Shown piece after piece: positions 1-12,130 of a DNA stretch of 64,000 bases. The notes beneath the pieces were generated by a model. The model was not told where the DNA came from. It worked only from the letters and a program-made list of their open reading frames with translations, and made no database searches. A program made the translations under genes and the position numbers. Source of the DNA: Eutrigla gurnardus (Eukaryota > Chordata > Actinopteri > Perciformes > Triglidae); NCBI GenBank assembly GCA_963514095.1, contig OY741267.1, forward strand, positions 2,268,413-2,332,412, read 5' to 3'. The first letter of the stretch is position 1. Each line of letters starts with the position of its first letter.

Positions 1-830
1 TTATTTATGGCGCCTTTCAGGGCACTCAAGGTCGCCTTACACAACATATAAACAGTCATTTAAAAAAGCAAAGGACACATATAAGTGCAATAAAAACAAA
101 ATAAAATCAGAAAACTGCAGGGTGGAAGACAACTTAAAGTGAGTATGAGAGTTTGAAGAGGTAGGTTTTTAGACGGGATTTGAAGATGGATAGAGAGTTA
201 ATGTTCCTGATGTCGGGGGGGAGGGAGTTCCAGAGGCGGGGGGCAGAGCGGCTGAAGGCTCTGGACCCCATGGTGGACAGACGGGCAGAGGGCACAGTGA
301 GGCTGATGGAGGAGGCTGATCTGAGTGCCCGGGAGGGAATGTTGATGTGGAGGAGGTCAGAGAGGTATGGGGGTGCGAGGTTGTGGATGGCCTTGAAAGT
401 GTGAAGCAGGATTTTAAAGTCTATGCGAAATTTGACAGGAAGCCAGTGGAGTTGTTGAAGAACGGGCGTGATATGATTGATAGAAGGAGTTCTGGAGACA
501 ATGCGAGCAGCTGAATTCTGGACCAGTTGGAGCTTACGGATGGACTTGTGGGGGAGACCAAAGAGGAGGGAGTTACAGTAGTCTAGGCGGGATGTGACTA
601 GGGTGTGGACCAGGATGGCAGCGCTGTTGGAAGTGAGGGAAGGACGGAGGCGGTTGATATTGCGAAGATGGAAGTAGGCTGACCGGGTAACATTATTAAT
701 GTGAGTCTGGAATGACAAAGAGCTGTCTAGGACGACACCCAGGCTGACCTGAAACTTCAGATTCCCTCGTTTGGTAACATAAGGCATATTTTCACCGCTT
801 TTCAGCAAAATCTGAGAGGTGTCATGTACA
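1..830 (-). mobile_element. L2/CR1-like LINE, 3' part with reverse-transcriptase C-terminus
   Basis: An open frame at 134-808 (minus, 224 codons) carries the usual end of a fish L2-type reverse transcriptase: VVLDSSLSFQTHINNV, then SRLDYCNSLLFGLP, LQLVQNSAARIV, LHWLPVKFRIDFKI and PRLWNSLPPDIR near the end. These follow the catalytic domain in the family. The catalytic YxDD box is missing, so this is a 5'-truncated copy. The minus-strand sequence after the stop runs into GGCGCCATAAATAA at the window edge, which looks like an L2-type 3' tail. The frame is open but too short to be active. L2 versus CR1 is an inference from motif style. Confidence 0.85.
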
Positions 831-843
831 TGATACCCCGATT

Positions 844-1480
844 TTGGCTGTTTTCACATGGAATGACCCAGATGTAGAACATTCAGAAACAAACTCTTGG
901 ATGAAAGAAAGGCCTTCCTCAAGGAGAGGAATATGTTTCAAATGCTGTTCTTCAACCTCACATGCAGGTAAAGACTGTAAATACTCTGTGAAATGTTTTG
1001 AATGTAACGGCACATATCATGATGCGGCTATGCATCCTGGCCCATCCTCCTAAATCCTAAAGGCTCCTTCACCACCACAAGAGAATGGCGGGGAGGTAGA
1101 AGATTATTCTAGCACTGCTGTTATTAGAACAAGCTGCACAGAAGTCTGTGGTCCAGGTCTGCCTCGTAAAGATATATCCCAAGTGCAGAAGCAAAAATAC
1201 TCCTGTCCAGAGATGTCCTTAGGGCACAAAAGGTCAGGCACCAGGTCAGTGGACCACACAACGCCCCTTTTGTTCATCATCTGGACCATGGATTCTGCCA
1301 TGGTACAGTTCATGCACGAGCACATGCACAGGTACACAACGCGGACATGATATAGGCGTTAATCTATAGGATGTCCCTCTTATTATCTCTGTGTTCAAGT
1401 CAGATGACTCGGAGATGGTGCTTCTTGGAAACTACGTTAAGCCATATGTGTGTCGTATTACGATGTGATGACATATGTAA
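844..1480 (+). mobile_element. BEL/Pao-like retrotransposon remnant (gag zinc knuckles)
   Basis: The frame at 844-1053 encodes two adjacent cysteine knuckles, CFKCCSSTSHAGKDC followed by CFECNGTYHDAAMHPG. This pair is characteristic of the region between gag and protease in fish BEL/Pao polyproteins, where it binds RNA. Downstream the frame breaks, but short matches continue in other frames (TSCTEVCGPGLP near 1130, then SDDSEMVLLGNYVKPY near 1390). It is therefore a decayed internal fragment. No LTR was found on either side. Confidence 0.6.
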
Positions 1481-1510
1481 CAGAGGGAACCGTGCTCAGG
1501 CCCGGTTGGG

Positions 1511-1658
1511 CTTGGAGCAGTGTGAGTGCAGGCTGGCGGAGGACTGGGGAGGGATGGCATTTGGGCCCCGGCACAGTACGGACCAACAGGCCCTAGTGTG
1601 AGTGGGCCCAAAGAGAATGCTCAGGACAAGGCTTGTTTGTCATAATAAAAGCCCCCAA
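1511..1658 (+). repeat. 148-bp direct repeat, copy 1
   Basis: The segment starting CTTGGAGCAGTGTGAGTGC and ending ATAATAAAAGCCCCCAA recurs base for base at 2142-2289, offset 631 bp. It contains an AATAAA. The two copies bracket a decayed hAT transposase fragment. Confidence 0.9.
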
Positions 1659-1683
1659 ATCTGTATGCATTGCTCACTCAAGC

Positions 1684-2150
1684 TTAGAAGGATTTTGGCC
1701 AATATACTAGTCTATCCACCATCGCAGGCTTACAAGAACAAGAACGTTGGCAAGTGGAAATGTTAGATACTTGTGGGAAAGCTGGGCGAGTCGTGGAAAG
1801 CTTACTTGCAACATGCAAGTGGATCTTCCTCTTTGTCTGTGTTAGCAGGTAGTTGTTTAACTCTGCATCCACAGCATTCTTAAGGGTCAGAGAGGAATCG
1901 CCCTTGGCTCTGTTTAAAGAAACTTCCCAAGAACTTCTTGGCTTTCTTTTCCTGGGGTGTGTCAGCAACTTTGGGCTCCACTACTGTGCTGCACCTTGAT
2001 GTCTCCTGGCATTCCAACATCTCTGTTGTCACTCTGGCCTTGACTTGGGGCTTGTTGTCTGCACTGATGAAGTCCAAGTTGAACTGGGGGTCCAAACAAG
2101 ATGCCATATCTAGCAGCTTCATCTTTATATTTCTGGAGTTTCTTGGAGCA
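1684..2150 (-). pseudogene. hAT (ZBED-type) transposase remnant, C-terminal part
   Basis: Two overlapping minus-strand frames hold pieces of a ZBED/hAT transposase. The upstream one has LLDMASCLDPQFNLDFIS, matching the DxAxxLDPRFK block of the family, and then TPQEKKAKKFLGSFFK. The downstream one has DAELNNYLL followed by KLSTTRPAFPQVSN, matching the start of the hAT dimerisation domain (WWKxxxxxFPxLSxLA). A frame shift separates them, and no BED finger or DDE residues remain here. The upstream frame runs into the second 148-bp repeat. Confidence 0.65.
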
Positions 2151-2289
2151 GTGTGAGTGCAGGCTGGCGGAGGACTGGGGAGGGATGGCATTTGGGCCCC
2201 GGCACAGTACGGACCAACAGGCCCTAGTGTGAGTGGGCCCAAAGAGAATGCTCAGGACAAGGCTTGTTTGTCATAATAAAAGCCCCCAA
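2142..2289 (+). repeat. 148-bp direct repeat, copy 2
   Basis: Identical over 148 bp to 1511-1658. The flanks differ immediately outside (GAGTTT versus TTGGG on the left, CTCTCACT versus ATCTGTA on the right). Confidence 0.9.
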
Positions 2290-2574
2290 CTCTCACTGTG
2301 TGTTAACAGGAAACTAGGAATGGACCTAGTTTTTAAAATGAAAAGCCCCAAAAGTTAGCGGCATCCTAACAGGGAATAATTGCTGTTCAACTTTTACACT
2401 TTTCCAACTGCTCCTACTACTTTACCTTCTTTATACAGACTACAGCCAGTAATGCAGTGTAGTTTTTCAACAAACCTTAAAAAATTCCACATCTTTGGTA
2501 TTATTGACCTTTTCAAGGACGTTCATAGGAATTAAAACCATTCCCACTTGTTGACTCTCCCCTGTCTCTCTCAG

Positions 2575-3914
<1,340 letters not shown>

Positions 3915-3964
3915 CCAACACATAAATGCAAACAAAAAACAAAAAAAACATCAGATACTGTTGT

Positions 3965-3970
3965 AATAAA
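3965..3970 (+). terminator. Poly(A) signal AATAAA
   Basis: Canonical hexamer 51 bp after the TAA of the 2575-3914 gene; the likely 3' end of that transcript. Confidence 0.6.
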
Positions 3971-4334
3971 GTCAATTTAGATTTTAGGTTGAGAAGCTGG
4001 AACATATTTTGAGGCTGTTGTTCATGATTAATTTATGTAATGTTTACTGAAGTATTTTGTTATAAACAAACAAGGAATCCCACATGCAGACTAAAACTAG
4101 CAATGAATAAATATTGACACCCATCTGAGTGAGTATATACTGTATCCAAGACATCAGGACCATCCAGCACAAACCAAGCTGTGGAACCAGTCTTAAGGCA
4201 GGAACACACCGGCCCAACCGTTGGACGTCTGAAGCGTTTGGAGAGGCTCGGACGAGGTCGGGAACACATATGTTTGGTGTGTACAGCTGCGTCGGAAGCT
4301 TTCGGAGCCGCGCGGACGTTGTCTGATCAGACTG

Positions 4335-5147
4335 AGGGTGCAGTCGAATAGTCAAAAAATAAGGTCCTAACTCCTATTCCTAACTCCTATTCCTTGACCT
4401 CTGGGGAAAACGTCACGGGGTTAAGGAAAGGCGATAGGAGGACTCAAAAGTACTTAGGAATAGTCGACCGCGGTGCTCAGAGAATCCGACCGGACTTTCA
4501 CTAAGCTACGTCATTATAACGCGGCCGCTGATGATTGACAGCTGATGATCAGCGCCAGCGATTGACGTGCGTCTGCACTGGAGAAACTACAAAAATGGAC
4601 TACAAAAAGCGCATCGTCCACTTCTCCACATGTTGGTTTTATCAACAGCTGGTTCACTGACCGGCTTCAGGTCCAGCAGCTCCTCCTTTCTGTTTGACCG
4701 GTTGCTTTATTTACTTTTCATTTGTGGTTTTAGTTTCGTTTTTGTCAAACATTTGTAACATGATTGAAATTTAAAAAAAAACATTCAATTATTATCACTG
4801 TCCACACACATTTATCATCACTATTCCAATGACTATATGTCTGCATGAAAGTAACTGTTAAATATGTAAATAGGCATATTGTTTGTTTTCATGAACGGCC
4901 GAGGTGTGCGGCACTTTAAATGTTGCTCTCGCAAAGAATTGTGGGTCGGCGTAATCTCCTTTCCTATGGCATAGGAAGGTCCGTTGCATCCTATGCTAAA
5001 GGAGCTCTGAAAGGAAGCATTGGAGCTCCTTTCCTATGCATTTAGAGAATTCGAACAGCTCTTATCATGGCGGCCACTTGTTTACTTCCGGGTCACTTCT
5101 TCAGTTAGGAACCTTCCTAAGCAAAAAAGACTATTCGACTGCACCCT
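4335..5147. mobile_element. Non-autonomous DNA element nested in the 4.2-5.7 kb element
   Basis: A 19-bp perfect inverted repeat, AGGGTGCAGTCGAATAGTC, lies at 4335-4353 and in reverse complement at 5129-5147. The interior has no long coding frame. A diverged fragment of the same family (around ATATGTCTGCATGAAAGT) recurs at about 9440-9550. Confidence 0.75.
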
Positions 5148-5191
5148 GAGCATACGAAGTCTGAGGAGGTGGGCTGTTGGACGTCTGAGCC

Positions 5192-5238
5192 ATTGGATAC
5201 TCTGATTGGCGGTGTGCTAGCGAATCAGAGTATCCAAT
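5192..5238. repeat. Perfect 16-bp hairpin
   Basis: ATTGGATACTCTGATT (5192-5207) is exactly complementary to 5223-5238, with a 15-nt spacer. It lies in the right part of the outer element. Confidence 0.85.
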
Positions 5239-5710
5239 GGCGGTGTGTGGGCGGGGCGGAAGTGACGATGGTAAACAACAATCCGTATTACTCGTTCCCT
5301 ACTTAGACGACGTCTTCGTAAAACAATGAGCCCGAGAGCACACAACACAAGTGTCACCCTAGCCAGTCATCTTTCCAGAAATGCCAAGTATTTAGTCCAC
5401 AAAGGTCTTCTCGAGTCGAACGAATACTGAACCAAGACTGTGTGTGCATTGTTTTTATCTGCACTCAGTTCCGTCATTTCCTGTTTTCCTGTTTTGGAGT
5501 ACTGGCACGAGACTAGCGCCACCCGCTGTTAAGGAGGCTTATTGCATCTCGCGCAAGCGCAGAACGTACACGCTGCTGTGTTGTCGGAAGCACGTCGAAG
5601 CGGTGTGTACAACGTAACTTTTCTGCCGAACGGGTCAGACGAGATGCAACAGAGTGGGCGGAGAGTGGGCAGATAAGGCAGTTGGACGTCTGGGCGGTGT
5701 GTGGGGGCCT

Positions 5711-6439
5711 TAAGAGGCCGTCCATACGAAGCAAAACAAACTTTTTTTCTCTGTTTTGCCTTGGCGTTGTTTCAAGAAAATCTGCGTCCAGACAAATCCA
5801 CGTGAGAGTTACGGCTAGTCTCCGCCCAACTACCCGATCAATAAACGCCCATAAAATGACAATTTGGCCCGTATAAATAAAACCAACAATAAGCATCAAC
5901 AGCCGTCACCCTAAGGACCTTAACGAGGCGTTGTCAATCGTTGGGATGGATTAATTAGACAAATAAATGCCTACATTCATGGAAAGTTAGCTAGCGGTTG
6001 TTTGTTAGCATCGTAATAAAGTAGCATATCTGCAACTTTTTTTCCCGGAATATCGCCCCCCTCTCTTCGCTCCGTTTTTTTTCCATACAGCGGCCCTGAT
6101 ACGCCGTCGTACAGACGAGCAGAATATCTGCTACGAGCACGGAGGCCTCCGGAGGCCGTTGTTGTTGTTGTTACGAGACATCGCGGGGGAAGAAATCAGG
6201 CTCGAGGGGCGGGCCGATGACGTCATCGTATTCGTTTTCGCCGTCTACGCGAAAACTAACACGAAACGGATGGGTGCCGTTTTTTTCTTTTCCACCCTGA
6301 GAGCTGGTTTCAAAAAAGTGCGTTTTCAGGCAGCGAAAATGCCTGAAAACGTTTCAACGTTTCGTTGGACGGGCGGCCGAAACGCACAAGACTTCTGCGT
6401 TTACGCACTTAAAACGTTTTTGTGTGGACAGGCTCTTAA
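5711..6439. mobile_element. Terminal-inverted-repeat element abutting the previous one
   Basis: Left end TTAAGAGGCCGTCCATAC is mirrored at 6422-6439 by GTGTGGACAGGCTCTTAA, imperfect over about 18 bp. Its left end overlaps the TTAAG of the upstream element. The inside is rich in AAACG/CGTTTT words and lacks a transposase. Confidence 0.6.
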
Positions 6440-6673
6440 ATCACTCAAAGTAGCAGTCCGTAAGATTTGTGATCTGTTGCTTCTAGCGGCCTCTTTGGAG
6501 GTAAATGGAACTGCAGGCGAGCCTCTGAGACTCATCTCCCTCACCCAACAGTGTGACCAGGGCTGGACTGGCCATCGGGCATTTGCCCGAAGGGCCGATG
6601 GCGATTTTGGGCCGAGCCTTTTTTTTTTTTTTTTTTACTAATGGTATTAATGGTATTAGTCATGATACATATT

Positions 6674-7861
6674 CAGTGTTTCCCACATATTGAATGGACT
6701 TAACTAGCGGCTCTAAAAATAGGCCTAAACAGGAGGGCAGCAGCGCTTATTATAAGGGGAAATCCTCGCGGCTGGTTTGGTTCATCAACGTTCTGTTTTC
6801 CCCCGTCGCCATGGCAAGGCGTCCCCCCCGCCGACCCCCCTTAGCTGCGCGAGTTTGACAGTGCGTGCGCGTATGTCAAAACCAAAACACCAAGGAAGGC
6901 TGAGGAATATTCACCCACTTATATTAATAATAATAATAGTCATAATAAACTAATAGTATAAAGCAGCCATCCCCAATTAGCGGCCCGCGGGCCAAATCCG
7001 GCCCGCAAGAGCAAATCCGGGCCGTGCGGACCCAGTGACTAACTAATAACCTGCCATAAGGTGAAATAAAGAGTCGGTAAAGTTGAAAATATATTCACAG
7101 ATTCGGGATCAATACATCTGAAGTGAAACGTTTTCAAACACAAATGATGCCTCTTTCCCACCGTAATATCAAAGACTATGAGCTACAAGCACCAAAACAC
7201 AGATTTTTTACAAAAATCAGCTGTCCTCCGAGCTGAACGGAGAACATTGATCTATATGCGCAGCCGGCAGCCGGGCGAGTGCGCAGGGACCGTCTGCAAG
7301 TTACAAGACAAAAGCAAGACGCTGCAAACAAAAACCATTAACTCCACTGTTATACAATATTGTTTTCCTCTTGTGCACCACTTGCTGTAGTGCTGTTGTT
7401 TTTTGTTGTTGATCAAAATATTCTCCAGGGGCATTCAAATAAATAAATCGTTGATATTGGACTTATTTTCTTTCAAGCGTACATTTTTATCTGTCCCTCA
7501 ACACAGGCTATGACTACTACTACTATCTGCTACTACAACCAACCTGGACATAATTTGGCCCTCAGTGAAAACTAATTGGGGAACCCTGGAAGGCTCAGCA
7601 CTGTGTTTTAGTCATTTTTCTTTTCCTCTTTTCTTGAATGCTTAAACTCCTCAACCCCATTTAGTATGTCAACATTTTGTATTAGTACCAGCAGTTTGTA
7701 AGAAATTGGTCAGTAATTGATGTCATATTTTGGTTCTCAAAATTCACCAAATTGATGCATTAAAATTAAATCTATTAAAAATGTTCTCCCGGGGGGACAT
7801 GCCCCTGGACCTCCCTACAAGATCACAAGCCCCCCACGATAGAATCCTGTGGGAAACACTG
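6674..7861. mobile_element. hAT-like element nested in 6558-8075
   Basis: Ends are CAGTGTTTCCCACA and TGTGGGAAACACTG. A second, reverse-oriented copy of much of its body lies at about 61075-61865, where the inner 6964-7588 element is absent. No clean 8-bp duplication is visible. Confidence 0.8.
6964..7588. mobile_element. hAT-Charlie-like element, innermost of the nest
   Basis: It starts CAGCCATCCCCAATTAGCGG, followed by the CCCGCGGGCC and CCGGCCCGC words common in vertebrate Charlie-type elements, and ends CTAATTGGGGAACCCTG. The homologous site near 61290 reads straight through TAAAGGCTCAGC, so the insertion is confirmed by an empty copy. Confidence 0.8.
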
Positions 7862-8083
7862 CTATTGGTACACAAAACTGGTAGATCGGCCCCTTAGTCA
7901 TGATTGATTCTGGGCTGGACCAATTACAGCCGAGGGGCGATGCCCGACAGTGTACAAGCATTGTCACAAAAAAAATTGTTTTCATTCATAGGCTTCATTG
8001 TCTTTCCATCGATACCTGGTGGGCCGGTCTCGGCTGAAAATGCCCGGGCCGATTTTTGGTCCCAGTCCAGCCCTGAGTGTGAC

Positions 8084-8886
8084 TGTCTCTCATCTGCGTG
8101 ATGCCTTCAAATGCTCCACACTGAAAGGAGGTCCGTGGTTTTCCCTCGTTGGCGGTCACTTTGCTTCTTGATGACGTTCCTTCTTCACTTCCATTAGTTT
8201 GTTGTTTCTTTTTCTTGGACTGGAAGTTGAATGGTCTTCTTTCTCTGCCTGTTGATCTTCCATTATGAGTCAGCAGTAATGAAATGTACCTGGTCAAACC
8301 CTTTAGACTAGAGGGAGCCTGACTCAGCAGTTGGAAGTTACCGATTTCCAATTAAAAGTAAACGCAGCATACTTCTGTGAGTAGCTCCACATGCAGACCA
8401 ACCGCTGCAGACTGACGGAAAAAAATAAAACTAATTTAGAGTTTAGTGGGAAGGTGGCCACAGACACGGAGATCCTATTTCTGGACAAAGCAGCAACAAG
8501 CACTTTCATTAGTGGTCACATGATCAACCACCATTGTTTTACCTCACTCTTTGATAGATAGGAACTTAAAAGACAATTACATAGATGAACATGTTAGAGA
8601 CTGCCACTCTAACATGATGAGACATGTTTATTGAAACGCAGTAGTCTTTCCACATGTTTCTGAACCTGCTGAACTTTTTCAAAATGAAAAAGATTAAATG
8701 CTTCTGGCTGATTCATATTAAAATGTCTCCACAGCTTGCAGAGATGTTCCCCTCCCTACCAAAATAGAAGATAATTTTGGTATCATCACTAGAGAGAAAT
8801 CGCCACACAGAAAATAATGGCCAGTTGTATATGATTAGGTTGAGTAGGTGAGGGGGAAACGGGGAACCATCCAAGCTGTATACAGT
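8084..8886. other. No recognisable feature
   Basis: Mixed-composition sequence with only short shadow frames. No splice-flanked exon, inverted-repeat pair or RNA-like structure could be supported. Confidence 0.5.
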
Positions 8887-9394
8887 AAGGATGGGACACT
8901 GTTGCACACGGCAGGTTTGCAGTACGGTGTGCTGCGGATCGCATCGCTGCTTTTTGCAGATGATGTGGTCCTGCTGGCATCATCGGTCACAAGTACAAGC
9001 GGCCCAAATGAGTTTCCTCAGGAGGGTGGCTGGCTTCTCCCTTAGAGATAGGGTAAGAAGCTCATTCATAAGTGAGGGACTCGGAGTAGACCTGCTGCTC
9101 CTTTCCGTTGAAAGGAGACAGCTGAGGTGGTTCGGGCATCTGGTGAGGATGCCCAGTGGGCGCCTCCCTAGCGAGGTGTTTCAGGCACCAGCTGGGAGGA
9201 GGCCACGGGGAAGACCCAGGACTAGGTGGAGAGATTATATCTCCACACTGCCCTGGGAACGCCTTGGGATCCCCCAGTCAGAGTTGGCTGATGTGGCCCG
9301 GGAAAGGGAAGTTTGGGGTCATGTGCTAAAGCTGCTGCCCCGGCGACCCGACACCAGATACGCGGTTGAATATGCCATGCCAATATTTATTTAA
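8887..9394 (+). mobile_element. LINE reverse-transcriptase remnant (RTE/Rex-like tail)
   Basis: One frame near 8920-8995 gives ASLLFADDVVLLASS, the YxDD-type box of a LINE reverse transcriptase. After an internal deletion and a frame change, 9055-9370 gives the family's C-terminal block: RQLRWFGHLVRMPSGRLP, GRRPRGRPRTRWRDYIS and WERLGIPQSELADVA. The two parts are far closer than in an intact element, so most of the thumb domain is lost. It is a broken copy. The exact clade is uncertain. Confidence 0.8.
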
Positions 9395-9767
9395 GTTGAT
9401 TATGAATTGCTGAATTTACATTTCATTGTATTTGTTTAATTATTTGTTTTTGTTGTTAAAGAATATGTGTAACATGATTGATATAAATGGAATTCAATTA
9501 TTATTATAATCATTATCACTCATTAGTATATGTCTGCATGAAAGTCATTGTTTCGGGTCATTTATTCCATTAGGAAGCTTTCTAAGCCCTGGGGTCTCTG
9601 GATCGCTCTGGACTCGGTCCTCAAACGCACTCTTTATACTGAACTTTAGTTTGTAGCATAACGTCACAACGTCCTCCTTCCACAGGAGCATCGCGGCTCT
9701 GCGGAACCTGAGAGGCTGACGTGGAACATAGCACACCCCAGCGAAATGGCAGGTGAACCGAGAGTTG

Positions 9768-10024
9768 GTAAATGGTCCTCATTTATATAGCGCTTTTATC
9801 CAAAGCACTTTACAGGAATGACTGACATTCACCCATTCACGCACACATTCACACACTGACGGTGGAGTCAACCACGCAGGGCGACAGCCAGCTCGTCAGG
9901 AGCAATTAGGGTGAGGTGTCTTGCTCAGGGACACCAGGCACTCAGCTAGGAGGAGCCGGGGATCGAACTGGCAATCTTGCGGTTACCAGCCAACCCGCTC
10001 TACCTCCTGAGCTAATGCCCCCCT
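9768..10024 (-). mobile_element. tRNA-derived SINE with target-site duplication
   Basis: Read on the minus strand it opens GGGGGGCATTAGCTCAGGAG, with a pol III A box (TAGCTCAGGAGG) and a B box (AGTTCGATCCC) in a tRNA-like head. A body follows, with a tail containing AAAGCGCTATATAAATG. The flanks share AGAGTTG (9761-9767 and 10025-10031). No coding capacity. Confidence 0.8.
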
Positions 10025-10189
10025 AGAGTTGAGTTGAGTTTGTTTTTCTCATCGTGCACATTTACACGACTCTTCATCCTATGCAACGTGTTGATGATAC
10101 AACAGCGGCCTCACAACAGCTACTGGCTTTCTATCTTCTTTGGATCGTTGTCCTGTGCTTTTTAAATCCCCCGGTGGCGGGTTGCACAT

Positions 10190-10660
10190 GTTACACCTCT
10201 TCATACACCAAGGAGGGAGACATCTGATTGGCTACAGACAACCTCCTCTTAGAAAAAACGCATTTGTGGATCAGAGTCACGTCAGGGGAGTCTCAAAAGT
10301 TTCACACACAAATGCAGGGAGGTTTACAAATTAAAAGCACTTTGTAAATACAGGTCCAACAGTTCATATATGAATGTAACAAGCCCCAAATGCGTATTTG
10401 ATGAAGATTGCAAATACTTTAACATTCATGTATTTGTGATTTTTTTTTAGATTTGTGTGTGCATTGGAAATATGTTTATGAATCTTGTTTTTTATATGTG
10501 AATATTTTTTACTTACATATGAAATGAAACATATTTGTGTGTGCATTGAAAATGTATTTGTGTTTTGAGTCACATGTATATACAAATCCCCAAATACATT
10601 TGTAAATCTTTTTTGTGCATTTATGAATTTCTGTGTGCATTTATGAATTATGAGACTGTT
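10190..10660. repeat. Dispersed AT-rich repeat, copy 1
   Basis: Shares an ordered set of words with 31040-31415: ACATCTGATTGGCTACAGA, ACGTCAGG, GAGT(G)TCTCAAAA, a run of CAAATACAT-type words and a final ATGAGACTG. Probably an old non-autonomous element. No gene. Confidence 0.55.
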
Positions 10661-11030
10661 CTAGCTCCATAGGAGAACAAGGACCCACGGAACAAACTGG
10701 AGGAGGAAGTCCAAAGGCACTTAGGACCTAGTACCCCTCTCATGCTCAATTCTGCTATGACAAATTAATTTCCCTTCGGGGATTAATAAGTCATCCATCT
10801 ATCCATCCACCATCCATGACAATCAAATATTACACAGTTTTTAGGGGAACGCAGTGTTCCCACACAGTAATATAAATGATACAGTGCTTTATTACGGAAA
10901 CTAACTATGCTTCTACCCAGACACAAGCATTTTACTTTACTAGTAGTATCTGTAAGGAACAGTAGATTGTTTTGGGCTGTCTGTGCGAGCCAGTGGGTGG
11001 CTTTCTACTGCCATCTAGTGGCCAGTCTTA

Positions 11031-11578
11031 AGCCTCGGTTATGCTTCTGCGTAGTGATCACGCAATGGCCACGCAGTTGCTTGAACGCAGCCGTGAGACT
11101 GTGATGGTTCTGCGTTGGGTTTACGTGTCGAAATGCAATTCAATGCCACACCGGTAGAGGGCGCTATTTTTTTTTTGTAAAGACTGACCGACCGACCGAG
11201 ACTCTTGTGACGTACATCGTCGTTAGCCTCATTATAGCCTATTTGTTTACCTTCCGGCTTTAAACATCCACAACTTTTTCAGAACTTGGTGTTTTATTTC
11301 TTTGTGCAAAAGCGACAAGGTGCAAACAATAAAAGTATTAAAAGTTTAAATGGCGGTAATTATGAGTGGAAACCGGAAAAGCGGTCTCCAGCGGATGTAG
11401 TTAGCGGACCAATCACAGCCAATGCCGCTGTGTTGGTGTTGCGTGGCCTTGACGCACGTCTAGGATTTGTAGGAGGTGCACGTCAGGCCCTTGCGGTGGA
11501 TGTAAGGGGGGTCCGCAAGGACGTATGGGGTCCGTAAGCCCCCTTGCATTGTGTCAACGCGGAAGCATAACTTGGGCT
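11031..11578. mobile_element. Harbinger-like MITE, tandem copy 1
   Basis: Ends AGCCTCGGTTATGCTTC and GAAGCATAACTTGGGCT, flanked by TTA on both sides (11028-11030 and 11579-11581). A 3-bp TWA target duplication is typical of PIF/Harbinger. No coding region. Confidence 0.8.
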
Positions 11579-11581
11579 TTA

Positions 11582-12106
11582 AGGCTCGGTTATGCTTCCG
11601 CGTAGTGATCACGCAATGGCCACGCAGTTGCTTGGAGACCGTGATGGTTCTGCGTTGGGTTTACGTGTCGAAATGCAATTCAGTGCCACACCGGTAAAGA
11701 GCGCTATGGTTTTTGTAAAGACTGACTGACCGACCAAGACTCTTGACGTACATCGTCCTTAGCCTCGTTATAGCCTATTTGTTTACCTTCCGGCTTTAAA
11801 CATCCACAATTTTTCAGTGTTTTATTTCTTTCTGCAAAAGCAACGAGGTGCAAACAATAAAAGTATTAAAAGTTGAAATGGCGGTGTTTATGAGTGGAAA
11901 CCGGAAAAGCGGTCTCCAGCGGATGTAGTTAGCGGACCAATCCCAGCCAATGCCACTGCGTTGGTGCTGCGTCGCCTCGACGTGCATCTAGGATTTTTGA
12001 GAGGTGCACGTCAGGCCCTTGCGTTGGACGTAAGGGGGGTCCGCAAGGACGTAAGGGGTCCGTAAGCCCCCTTGCGTTGCGTCAACGCGGAAGCATAACT
12101 TGGGCT
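11582..12106. mobile_element. Harbinger-like MITE, tandem copy 2
   Basis: Same family and orientation as 11031-11578, beginning AGGCTCGGTTATGCTTCCG and ending in the same right terminus. It shares the TTA at 11579-11581 with copy 1 and has TTA again at 12107-12109. Small differences (for example a shorter CAGTTGCTTGGAGACC stretch) show it is not a sequencing duplicate. Confidence 0.8.
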
Positions 12107-12124
12107 TTAGAGAGGGTGGCAGGT

Positions 12125-12130
12125 TATAAA
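12125..12130 (+). promoter_or_regulatory. TATA box of the solo LTR
   Basis: TATAAA followed by AGGGAGGAG, placed in the 3' half of the LTR as in a U3 promoter. Confidence 0.5.

Larger units (their letters stand above)
4193..5714. mobile_element. Terminal-inverted-repeat element (outer)
   Basis: Left end CTTAAGGC(N4)ACACACCG is mirrored at the right end by CGGTGTGTGGGGGCCTTAAG. Both ends also carry the TTGGACGTCTG subterminal motif. No transposase is encoded. A second element (4335-5147) sits inside it. The TTAA at both ends may be part of the target site. Confidence 0.65.
6558..8075. mobile_element. hAT-type element with 8-bp target-site duplication (outermost of three)
   Basis: It begins CAGGGCTGGACTGG and ends CCAGTCCAGCCCTG. 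The 8-bp duplication AGTGTGAC is perfect (6550-6557 and 8076-8083). CAGGG ends and an 8-bp duplication identify the hAT superfamily. Subterminal GCCCGAAGGGCCGATGG on the left is matched by GCCCGGGCCGATTTTTGG on the right. It contains no coding frame and was opened by the element at 6674-7861. Confidence 0.9.

Noticed and set aside
8848..9045. A LINE frame that might be an intact small gene.
   Set aside because: FADD lies in one frame and the C-terminal block in another with a large internal loss, so it is a broken copy.
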